Assembly (NCBI GenBank): GCA_951217055.1
Contig: OX578280.1
Coordinates: forward strand, 16,283,394-16,347,393
DNA: 64,000 nt
DNA from: Gerris lacustris
Taxonomy: Eukaryota; Arthropoda; Insecta; Hemiptera; Gerridae
Reading direction: 5' to 3'
Shown here: piece after piece, positions 1 to 9,800 of the stretch
Layout: each line of letters starts with the position of its first letter
Numbering within the stretch: position 1 is the stretch's first letter
The notes under the pieces: generated by a model
Seen by the model: the letters and a program-made list of their open reading frames with translations, nothing else
Database searches by the model: none
Told to the model about the DNA's origin: nothing
Program-made: the position numbers and the translations under genes

Positions 1-230
1 ATTAGTGTGTTGTCTCAATCACAGTAAATAAAAACATCAATGTGCTTATATGGTGTATGTATAGTTAGTTTATTTGCTTTTAACGCCACTTAACATTAAA
101 TTTAAATATCTTACATTAAATAATAAGAAACATCATAAATGATCCTATTCCATGCCTACCACATTAACTGTGTACATACAACAGTCAGAAAGTTGTCATG
201 ACTGTAATTGCATTTTGATATTAATTTCAG

Positions 231-1475
231 AAACATCTGAAGGTGTCCGTACTAAGTTGGCAATTCTTCGGGAATACACGTCCACAGAAACCACGGCCTA
301 CCTTGAAGAAGCCTGGCGAGAGACCTTTGCCATCCGTTCTTGGGAAGGTGACACATCGGAGCTCACCATTTTAGAACAAATTGAAAAATATCCACCTCTT
401 AAACAGCAGTCAACTGCTGAAATTCTTGTAAGTTCTTATATTCTTTATTCCTATCTTAAATCAGCATGCTTTTCCATACATCTAGATATTAACAATTTAT
501 ATGGTGAGAGAGAAAGATAGGTTTAACAGGGAGGCGCTTTAATTTAAAACTTAAATTATAATTTGTTTTATTTCTGTTGCAGTTAAGATTGGATTTCGAT
601 AAGGTGGCAGGAGAAGGAAAAGCAAAAATAAAAGTAGCAGACCAGGTTGCCAAGTATCATAAAGCAATATTAAAATTGGCGAGAGACTCGTACAGCAAAG
701 ATCCCGCTCAGAGAAAGATACTTTTAACTTTCCTTGATCACGCCACATCAGGTGAATTTGTAAATGTTATACTTTTGATTCATTGAAGTAATGTCGTTTA
801 TTTACATAAATGACATTACTTCGCATGAATTTATTAAATATGCCTATTATTTTTGTAAAATAACTCCTATTTAGAGATGGATTTGTAAGTTGCCTTGTTA
901 CATTTGGAGGATGAGGAATTGTCTGATTTTAATTTTAATTTTTTTTTTTTTTTTGTTGATTAGGTGACAGTGCGAAGAAGATTACAGCGACCCTGTTCCT
1001 GTTGCCCTTCACTTTATCGTCTACAGGCTACAGAGAGAGGTCTACAGCGACAGGAAAAGAAGGTGTGCAGTCAGATCGCATTGGTTCGTTAAATTTTTTT
1101 ATTTACCATACGACATCAGTTGCGGAAGGCAAAGACCGGGTTGTTAAATTAACTGCTGAGTTTAAAAGTTTAAAAAGGCATCTGCAGCCCTTCATTATTG
1201 CAATAGGCCCATCTTGCGTAGACATTGTTAAAGCATACATTGTAATTGACGGGGAGTTTTTATACGAATTCAACTCAACTGCAGATGCTGTTGAATTTTA
1301 CCTAATATTATGCTATGCTCTTAATATTAAATTTCCTCCTGAGGCCGAGAACATTTGGATTCTAATATCAAAACTATTTTACAAAATAGAAGAGAGTTCC
1401 CTTCCCCAAAGTGTTTATTCCACTTGGGTAAAACTTAAACATTTTAAAGAAGAACCCGCAACTGATATCGTATAG
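231..1475 (+). CDS. Transposon-associated accessory protein (SAMD3-like family), partial
   Basis: Three exons are inferred: 231-427, 583-751 and 964-1475. Each junction has AG/GT signals, and the frame stays open to TAG at 1473-1475, giving 291 residues plus a partial first codon. The 5' start is not identified and may lie in an upstream exon. The segments EEAWRETFAIRSWEGD, KYPPLKQQSTAEILLRLDFD, LQPFIIAIGPSCVD and ALNIKFPPEAENIW resemble, from memory, proteins annotated 'SAMD3-like' in fish and invertebrates that often lie beside a zinc-finger transposase-like gene. Biochemical function is unknown. The stop is 34 bases before the start of the next gene, so the two look like partner genes of one mobile element. 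The 5' exon is the least certain part. Confidence 0.55.
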
Positions 1476-1509
1476 TGCGTAAGGAAACAACATTGTAACA
1501 ACTGTCATC

Positions 1510-3993
1510 ATGCTATCGTGCCACGATTGTAAACATAGATTCAAATCTGTAAGCGATCTTATAGTTCATATCAAACGTATGCACCTTGACTTTTCACCAG
1601 GGGACAATCTTTCGTTGCGCTGTGGCGAGCCAGGCTGCTACAGAGTATGTGGCAGCTTGTATACCTTGCGTTATCATTTAAAGTCTGAACATTGTGCCAC
1701 TTCTCCAAGTGGTGTCGCGCCCTCTTTAAACAACGTGGTCTGTGAAAGGAATGGGAACGAGGTAGGAGAAGGTATTAAAGACTCAGAAATAAATATCTCA
1801 CAAGATGAGACGGTTAATGGGGAAAACTTACGCTTTGATTTTTCGCCCGAAAATTTAAAAAAAATATTTTTAGATACAGCTGCTAAGATGTTTAGCAAGC
1901 TACAGGCCAACCCACAAATACCCCTTAATTACATTCAGTTATTTTATAATAGGTATGAAGAATATATGAAAGACTCGTTTTGTTTTGTGTTAAATCGATT
2001 TGCAGAAGACAGTGCTAGAGATGGCACTTGTAATCACTTAGGGCCATTCACTGAAACTTTATTAGGATCCATAACACAGTGCAATGAAACTTTCCGCAGT
2101 CAACACCTCCGACTTAATTTTTACACTAATATTGGAACTTACATTCCCCCAAAACAGAAATTTATAATGAATCGTCCAGTGGCCGGACGAGGTGGTACAA
2201 CTAAACTTGGGCCTTGTTTTGCTTCCTTTGTTCCATTGAGAAATGTTTTTAAAAAGGTTTTATCAATTCCTGGTCTTTTAAAAGAAATTGATAGTTACAT
2301 AAATTTTTGCCAAAACTTCCCTTTCCCGATGAATATAATTCAAGGTAGTGCATGGCAGAAAACGTACTCAAACCATCATTTAAATGCAAATGAGAAGTTA
2401 TACCCTCTTACACTTTATTTTGACGATTTTGAAACATCAAATCCCCTTGGTAGTCACTCATCCATTCACAAGTTGGGAGCAGTGTACGTATCCATGCCTT
2501 GCATTCCGCCAAAATATGCTTCCAAGCTTAACTATATATTCTTGGGTCTTCTGTTTCATTCCTCGGATAGGGCTGTTTCCAAAGGTAACGAGAAAATATT
2601 TGCAAGTGTAATAGACGAGCTAAATTATTTAGCTAATACTGGAGTAGAAATTGCTGTTGACAGTTTCACTGGCACTGTTAAATTCAGATTAGCTTGTATA
2701 ACCGGAGATAATTTGGGATTAAACTCGATCCTGGGCTTTACCGAAAGTTTTAGCGCCTCTCATTACTGCCGGATATGTAAAGGAGGCAAACGTGAGCTAG
2801 CTAAGCTTACGCGTGAGAAATCAGATTTTCTTAGAAATATGGAAAATTACAATGAGGACTTGCAAAGTGATAACGTTTCAGCTACGGGCATTAAGGAAAG
2901 GTGTGTCTGGTTAAAAGTCAAAGGTTTTAAGTTATTTCAACATGTAGCTGTAGATATTATGCATGATTTATTGGAAGGTGTTTGTCAATATGTTATGACC
3001 CTTGTGATAAATTCTTTAATAAGAGATAAACTATTCTCTTTGAATTACTTGAACGATCACATCGTTTTGTTTGATTATGGCCCAGATTCAGGCTCAAAGC
3101 CTCAACCTTTGGTCTGGCAATCTGGTGGAATAAAATGGAGAATGTCATCAGCAGAATGCTTGACATTCCTTAGGTATTTCTCACTATTTGTAGGAACAAA
3201 AATCCCATTGGGCAATAAATATTGGGCTTTGTTTTTGCTTTTGAGGCGAATAATGTCCACTTGTATGACGGATGCCGTGTCTCCCTACCTTCCTGAGAAC
3301 CTGGCTCAATATGTAAGTGATTTCAATAAACTGTACTTGAAATTATCTTGTCGTGATAGGTTACAACCGAAATTTCACAACTTGATACATTATCCTTCAA
3401 TGTTAAAAAAATTTGGCCCTTTGAGACCTTTGTGGTCTATGAGGTTTGAGGCAAAACATAGAATACTTAAAGTGGCTGCTCGAGCCACAGGCAATAGGAT
3501 AAATATAACAAAAACCATTAGCGTGCGTCATCAATTGCAGTTAAACGACATGCTCCTGGCTAATACACTCCCTGATACATTTAAACCGGCCAAATATCAC
3601 AAATTATGTCCCTCTCTGTTGTGCGCCCTAAAAACAAAATTTAAATTGCCATCCTGTAACACCCTATATGGTGTCGTTAGTGTGGAGTTGGAAGGTATAG
3701 TGTACCGACCAAACCAACTTATTTGCATTGGCTTGGATGAAGAACGATTTAATTTGCCCAAATTCTTTTATATTGAACATATTTACATAGATAGTAAGAC
3801 CCAAAATATTTTTTTAACCGGAAAAGAAATGTTTACGATTGACTTTGATGATCACTTCTTTGCCTATGAAGTCGAGGAAGGGAGACTCGACATGTCCTAT
3901 AGACTTCAGGATACATGCTTCATCTTCCCAAATCTAATGTGTTCATTGCCCAATGGGAAAATATATGTGGTTTTTAGAAATTCCATAGATTAG
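1510..3993 (+). CDS. C2H2 zinc-finger transposase-like protein of a CACTA/KDZ-type element
   Basis: This is an intact 827-residue single-exon ORF. The N-terminus has two C2H2 fingers: C-x2-C...H-x4-H at about residues 4-25 and C-x4-C...H-x4-H at about 38-61. Landmarks of the core are DDFETSNPLG (D305/D306), TGDNLGLNSILGF (D400), a Cys-rich CRICKGG stretch, DIMHDLLEGV (from 482) and MRFEAKH (E647). Candidate RNase H-like DDE catalytic residues are D305 or D306, D400 and E647; this is an inference. The family is familiar from animal repeat-encoded proteins, and I assign it loosely to the CACTA/KDZ group. There are no internal stops or frameshifts, so it may be recently active or recently inserted. 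It lies in the sense direction inside a kinesin intron. Confidence 0.7.
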   Translation: MLSCHDCKHRFKSVSDLIVHIKRMHLDFSPGDNLSLRCGEPGCYRVCGSLYTLRYHLKSEHCATSPSGVAPSLNNVVCERNGNEVGEGIKDSEINISQDETVNGENLRFDFSPENLKKIFLDTAAKMFSKLQANPQIPLNYIQLFYNRYEEYMKDSFCFVLNRFAEDSARDGTCNHLGPFTETLLGSITQCNETFRSQHLRLNFYTNIGTYIPPKQKFIMNRPVAGRGGTTKLGPCFASFVPLRNVFKKVLSIPGLLKEIDSYINFCQNFPFPMNIIQGSAWQKTYSNHHLNANEKLYPLTLYFDDFETSNPLGSHSSIHKLGAVYVSMPCIPPKYASKLNYIFLGLLFHSSDRAVSKGNEKIFASVIDELNYLANTGVEIAVDSFTGTVKFRLACITGDNLGLNSILGFTESFSASHYCRICKGGKRELAKLTREKSDFLRNMENYNEDLQSDNVSATGIKERCVWLKVKGFKLFQHVAVDIMHDLLEGVCQYVMTLVINSLIRDKLFSLNYLNDHIVLFDYGPDSGSKPQPLVWQSGGIKWRMSSAECLTFLRYFSLFVGTKIPLGNKYWALFLLLRRIMSTCMTDAVSPYLPENLAQYVSDFNKLYLKLSCRDRLQPKFHNLIHYPSMLKKFGPLRPLWSMRFEAKHRILKVAARATGNRINITKTISVRHQLQLNDMLLANTLPDTFKPAKYHKLCPSLLCALKTKFKLPSCNTLYGVVSVELEGIVYRPNQLICIGLDEERFNLPKFFYIEHIYIDSKTQNIFLTGKEMFTIDFDDHFFAYEVEEGRLDMSYRLQDTCFIFPNLMCSLPNGKIYVVFRNSID

Positions 3994-4256
3994 TAATTGA
4001 TACATTAAGTGTCTTCTTAGTGTACATAATTATTAAGAGCAATGTAACCTAATATTTCAAATGTATAACAAAATTAACAAAATGGTTATGAATAATATTT
4101 TTATCTTTAAATAAGAAAAGATAAGGTCACAAGAATTACAATGAATAGTAATTGTGATCAAACTATTCAATTATTAGAATGAATAAAAATATAATTTTGC
4201 ACCACAAATGATAAATATGTTAATTATTGTAAGACTATTACAAAGTAAAATCAACA

Positions 4257-4314
4257 GATGTTTGTAAAGCTATTAAATATGTATGAACTATGTTTTCTTT
4301 ATAAAGAATATTTT

Positions 4315-4360
<46 letters not shown>

Positions 4361-4557
4361 TATACATATATATACATACATATTATTATTAGTATTTGTA
4401 TATAAATTAAATTTTATGATATATATTACACACATAAACAGCTTAAATTTTTTAAATTTAGTAAAATATTAACTTGTAATATTATGCTTTTAATTTATAC
4501 CTTTATTATATATATGTGTGTGTGTGTGTGTGATGTGTGATAATTATACATTTTTAA

Positions 4558-4653
<96 letters not shown>

Positions 4654-4981
4654 TATACACCTAAATATTATTTTATACATTAACTTTTAATATTGTGCCT
4701 AAATTTGTAACTAAAATATGTATAAACTATGTTTTCTTTATAAAGAATATTTTAAATTGTAATACTAGGCATTAAATGTGTTCATATACATATATATATA
4801 TATACATACATATTATTATTAGTATTTGTATATAAATTAAATTTTATGATATATATTACACACATAAACAGCTTAAATTTTTTAAATTTAGTAAAATATT
4901 AACTTGTAATATTATGCTTTTAATTTTACCTTTATTATATATATGTGTGTGTGTGTGTGTGTGATAATTATGCATTTTTAA

Positions 4982-5027
<46 letters not shown>

Positions 5028-5215
5028 TATACACCTAAATATTATTTTATTTTATACATTAACTTTTAATATTGTGCCTTAAATTTGTAACTAAAATATG
5101 TATGAACTATGTTTTCCTTTTTCTTTATAAAGAATATTTTAACTTGAAATTTATACCTCTATTATTTAACTTACATGAATGCATATATATATATATATAT
5201 ATATTGGATTTTAAT
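4257..5215. repeat. AT and TG/CA microsatellites within a tandemly repeated unit
   Basis: Long (AT)n runs lie at about 4320-4350, 4580-4650 and 5000-5020, with (TG)n/(CA)n tracts at about 4515-4530, 4558-4582, 4944-4965 and 4983-4997. The flanks repeat too: AACTATGTTTTCTTTATAAA occurs near 4287 and 4729 and a variant near 5106, and the CACACATAAACAGCTTAAAT block occurs near 4430 and 4860. About 430 bp is therefore tandemly duplicated around the microsatellites. No gene is present. Confidence 0.85.
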
Positions 5216-5439
5216 TAAATTTTATTTTATACTTATGTTGGACGTAATATATAATTGTAAATTTGTATTCATAAAAATAATAATAATAAAATTTTTTATG
5301 TAAAATCAAATCTGCCTCTTACATGTTTTTCTTCTAATTTAAAATATTACAATTATTTTTAAAGTCCTAATTTTAGGACTTAAGAATTAAGTAATATTTT
5401 AATAATACAGCAGCAGCTTAGATGAAAATAAAGGTTGTA

Positions 5440-5580
5440 TGCAGTCGGGGGTAAGCATTGGCGTAACGCCTGCTCTACTGTTCCCAAATTTGGAGCAGTT
5501 GTGTTCCCAAATTTGGAGCAGTTAAGCAGAAGCTAAAGCTTACTCTCTCGACAGCATACCACCTTATATTTCATCTGGGC
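5440..5580. repeat. Short inverted/duplicated GGAGCAGTT repeat
   Basis: TTCCCAAATTTGGAGCAGTT occurs twice in a row at about 5481-5522. The flanks are partly inverted: TAAGCATTGG and GGTATGCTGTCGAGAG-type sequence on either side. It probably belongs to the non-coding 3' part of the CACTA-like element. Confidence 0.4.
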
Positions 5581-5639
5581 TGCAGCTGAAAGTATTCCCC
5601 TTTCCAACCAAACTTCAGTCGACACAACTGCTGTGTAGC

Positions 5640-6150
5640 AGTTGAAGTACAACTGCCAAGAAGTATAATACTACTGTGGCCTAGTAAGTAATAGTAAGAA
5701 GTAATATATTACGCTGCATAGCAGTTGCAATTAAACTGACAAGCAGTACAATACTACTGTGGTCTAGTATAAGAAATAATATATTACGCTGCATAGCAGT
5801 AGCAATTAAACTGACAAGCAGTACAATACTACTGTGGTCTAGTATAAGAAATAATATATTACGCTGCATAACAGTTGCAATTAAACTGACTAGCAGTACA
5901 ATACTGCTGTGGGCTGGTATAATAAATAGAATATTACGCTGCATAGCGGTAGAAAATTGAGGGAGGCAGTTGAAATTCAACTGACTAGAAGTACAATACT
6001 GCTGTAGGCTGGTACAATAAATAAAATATTACGCTGCATAGCGGTAGAAAATTGAGGGAGGCAGTTGAAATTCAACTGACTAGAAGTACAATACTGCTGT
6101 AGGCTGGTACAATAAATAAAATATTACGCTGCATAGCGGTAGAAATTTAC
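5640..6150. repeat. Tandem repeats of about 80-110 bp in the transposon 3' region
   Basis: Units containing ATATTACGCTGCATAGC, an AGTTG(C/A)AATTA(A/C) core, ACTGACAAGCAGTACAATACT and GCTGTGG recur about six times. The last three copies are almost identical (about 5935-6145). An apparent minus-strand ORF across them (5681-5980) is a product of the repetition and not a gene. Such arrays are common beside CACTA termini. Confidence 0.8.
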
Positions 6151-6525
6151 TTGTTTGACTGATTCACAGTTCAAAATGAACGTGAACGTGACGCTTGGAC
6201 TGCACCATTGGACTGCGTCACAGTTGAAAATGAACGTGAATATGTCTTTCGACTGCTCCATTCGACTGCTACACAGTCAAAAATGAACGTGAATGTGTCA
6301 CATTCACCTACTCTATTCGGTTGCCTCGCAGTATAGCGTTACACTAAGTTTCAGCATAAAAAGTATCGATATATCGAAATGTTCGATATATACACTCAGC
6401 TGAGTCACAGTATAATGGCCGCAGTATAGACTTCGACTGGAAGACCTCCTACGTTCAACCTTATTTACACGCAGCATCATTTCGACTGCGTATAAGTCGA
6501 AAAAAGTCCTTTTTTTCTCTCAGTG
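6140..6525. repeat. Subterminal repeat cluster and possible CAGTG 3' terminus
   Basis: CACAGTT(C/G)AAAATGAACGTGAA and related variants occur three times, alternating with (T/C)TTGGACTGC / TTCGACTGC motifs in both orientations. A palindromic ATATCGAAATGTTCGATATA lies near 6369. The cluster stops at CAGTG (6521-6525), a typical CACTA end. This is probably the transposase-binding region, by analogy with plant CACTA elements. Confidence 0.5.
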
Positions 6526-6894
6526 CACGGAAGGGGTGCACTATTGCCGAGTTTAGCCAAAAATGGTTATGATAATTCGAACATTGTTTAGTTATAACAA
6601 TTTTATATCGCTGATTTTAGTTCAATTGAAGATAAACTCTAATTTCACATCCTTCTAAAGGTAGCAATAAAGGTATCAGCGGATTCTTAGTTCGTTAAGA
6701 TGATTTTAGTCCCCTAAGAATTAGTATGCAATTATATGTTCATACAATAAATATCTACAACGATGTGTGAAAATCTAATTTCGGTTCTTTACTTAAACGT
6801 CGAGAGGTAAAAAGCATTACACCATTAAGAGAGCTATTATAGACCATACAAAAAAGTATATAATATTAAATGCGTATTGTTTGTGCTATTTCAG

Positions 6895-9800
6895 AACAGA
6901 GGCAAGAGATTGGTTGAAGGAGGACATATCAACCGATCATTGCTTGCACTGGGTAATGTTATAAATGCTTTAAGTGGCAGTGGCAGGGGAGGACGCTATG
7001 TAAACTACAGAGATTCTAAACTCACACGTCTCCTTAGACAAGCGCTATCAGGAAACTGCAGGTAATCTAACATGAAGTAACATCAATTTTCCGTTCCTTG
7101 ATACAGCAGGACCAAGATCAAGCGATAGAATACATATGAATGAAAGTCAAGATGAAAAAACCTTTAGTTTATTAGCATTATACGCACAATTCATGAAATA
7201 TCAAAGATGGGCTATATAAATGCATTATGGGTTAATTTAAATAAATGCATTATGGGTTAAGTTAAAGTTAAATTTCTTTGCGAAATGATTGCGTGAATTT
7301 GACTAAATAATTCACAATTCACTAAATAAGTTTAATCACGTTAAAATTTAATTATAGATAGTAATTAATTTGACATTAAATACTAAAATTAGATGGGAGA
7401 ATCAGCTGGTAGCTGAGTCATATAAAGGACAGTGTTGCCAACTGATGTATATACATAATGCATTAGTCAATCTACATTAAGAAATTAAGATTTAACCTCT
7501 AACCTGTTTACTTCAATTACTGATAAATCACCATGGCAACCGTTGTGGAGGTTACATTGTGAAGATGATAATTATTGATTTAGATAATATTGATATTAAA
7601 AAAAAATCTCTATATAATCGAGTAGTATCCCGACGACTCACCTTGAAATGATTGCCAAGCTAAAGCAGTCACATTTATTCCAATAAAAATAAATTTTAGT
7701 TTCGATTTGTTGGTTTTTAATTAGATATAAATAACTTATCTAAATTAATTAACTTAGTTTTACTTATTTTCTAAATACAAAATTGAGCCCGTTGCCACGG
7801 GCCTAGGGCTCGTAGTTAATAAATTAAATTTGTATTTAACACCAACCTTACTTACTTGTGCTTTATCTAGGGTAACACTGGAATAATTCTATAATAAGTT
7901 GTGTTTTAAATTTCGTAAAATTCAAATAAATGGAAATTATAACTGGTGATTAAGGTATAAAACTAAAATTTACTGGGTATATCATCTTTTTGCAGGACTG
8001 TCATGGTAGCTCATGTATCCCCTGCTTCTTCTCATAGAGACGAAAGTAGAAATACACTCGTATATGCGGCAAGAGCTAACGGTATTACTCATAAGGTAAT
8101 AAATCTATAATAAAATCTCATGTTGAAAATAAAAAATCCGACATCATGGCAAATGTTACTTTATATTTATTGTTTTTTTGGTTTTAGGTGGAGAAAAACG
8201 AGATGGATGTACAGTTCCATGTGACACAATATAGAAACATCATATCAGATCTTAGAAACGAGATAGGACGGCTCAAAGAAAAAATAGCTGAGGATAGACC
8301 CTCATCAGCCGAAGTAATAGCTAAAATATGTATTCATTTTGAAGCACTTCTTAGGCCATATCGAGTGATGTACACAGGTGGCAGGGGGGGGGAGAGTCCC
8401 CCCCCCGTAATGATTACATACCTTGGACTGCAATATATTTATAAAAAAAAGTCATAATGACATAATGCATTTGCATTTACTGTTAACATTTGCATATGCA
8501 ATTAAATACATTGAATTATATAAGATAGGTTTTTTAAAAAGGAATGGAATAAGTTCATTCACTTATATTAGGGTCCATAAAACATTAAATCAGTCCATTA
8601 AACACTAGACCGGCCCATTTGCAGGCAGGGCCCGGAATTTTGCTGTGACATTATGTAGAGTGTAGATCACAATAAATTTAGAACCAAATACAAGGAGGTC
8701 TAATAGCCTAACTTTTTATAAAGTGTTTTATCTGTAGGTAATTTGTATAAGTGTGGCAAGTTGATAAGTGTTATCTCATTGAATATTAATTTTATATCTG
8801 AAAATGATGTTAGAAATTAAAATTAAATTGTTGAAAGGAGGGAGAAATTACAATTATTTGCCATAAGATCTGCATTTTGTTTATTAACCGATGCCATTTC
8901 TTGCGGCGCTTTCTTCAGTTAAAGATGGAGTTTCTTCTAAAAATGATTGTCAAATTATATTGTTACACCCTGTTTCATTTTAAAAAATAGTAAAATGTAT
9001 AACGTCTAAATAATCCTGCTTAGCATAAGAATTTTAATGGTAGCAGGCCCGTTTTAGACGTTCACTGCGCCCTGGGCACCCCGTCACGATGTGTAATTTA
9101 AGAGTAATGTAAGTTTTCGACGGTTTCTAAGGTGAGCTAAACTTTTGGGAGCCAAAAACGGTGTACCTTTGGCACTTTTAAGGATGCATCGAAAAGGAAA
9201 TTGTCTCCCTACAAAAATTGAAGAACATTAAATTCTGCGTCGAATGATTCCCTAAAACATTGAATTTGGTTCAGCAGTTTGGTCAGAATCAGCAGTCGAA
9301 AATAGGCAAATTTTACGATTTTGTCTGAAAAGTGTGATATGCTTAGTTTCATACACCTGTAACACAAAAACTTTTATTCCAAATGAAAAATGTCATTTAG
9401 TATACAGCGTAAAAATATTACTTTTAGTACAGCGGTTTGGTCAGAATCGACAATCAAAAATAGACCAATTTTACCATTTTGCCTTGAAAAGTGTGTTATG
9501 CTCAGTTTTATACGCCTGAAACTTAAAAATGGTTATTCCAAGTGAAAAATGTCATACAACTAAAGTTGTAGAGCATAAAATTATGCGTTCAGAACACTCC
9601 TATGTTTTAGCTTTTGACCCCCAAAAGTTTAGCTCACCTCAGAAACCGTCGCAAGCTTATATAACTCTTATTTGGGATGCCCTGAGTGGATTAAAGCTAT
9701 TTCCAGCTTATATTATATGTATAAGTATATTATAAATAAGTAATATTTTTAATAAATCAATTTATAAAGTGTTATCCTAGTAAAATTAGATTTTTGGTGT

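Larger units (their letters stand above)
1..6525 (+). mobile_element. CACTA/EnSpm-like DNA transposon, 5' end outside window
   Basis: This element has two genes in the same direction: a spliced ORF (exons 231-427, 583-751, 964-1475) and a transposase-like ORF (1510-3993). A 3' region with tandem and subterminal repeats follows. From about 6140 to 6500 short motifs such as GACTGC, TTCGACTGC and AAAATGAACGTGAA recur in the style of CACTA subterminal repeats. A CAGTG at 6521-6525 would be the expected 3' terminus. The next kinesin exon starts at 6895, so the element lies in a kinesin intron in the sense orientation. The left terminus and target duplication cannot be seen, so the superfamily call rests on remembered similarity of the two proteins plus repeat architecture. 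Confidence 0.55.

Noticed and set aside
4495..4680. Minus-strand ORF of alternating Tyr-Ile and Cys-Val
   Set aside because: It is a translation of (AT)n and (TG)n microsatellites, with no coding character.
5681..5980. Minus-strand ORF with a repeated hydrophobic motif (MQRNILFLI)
   Set aside because: It follows the tandem repeat unit exactly, and there is no splice or start context.
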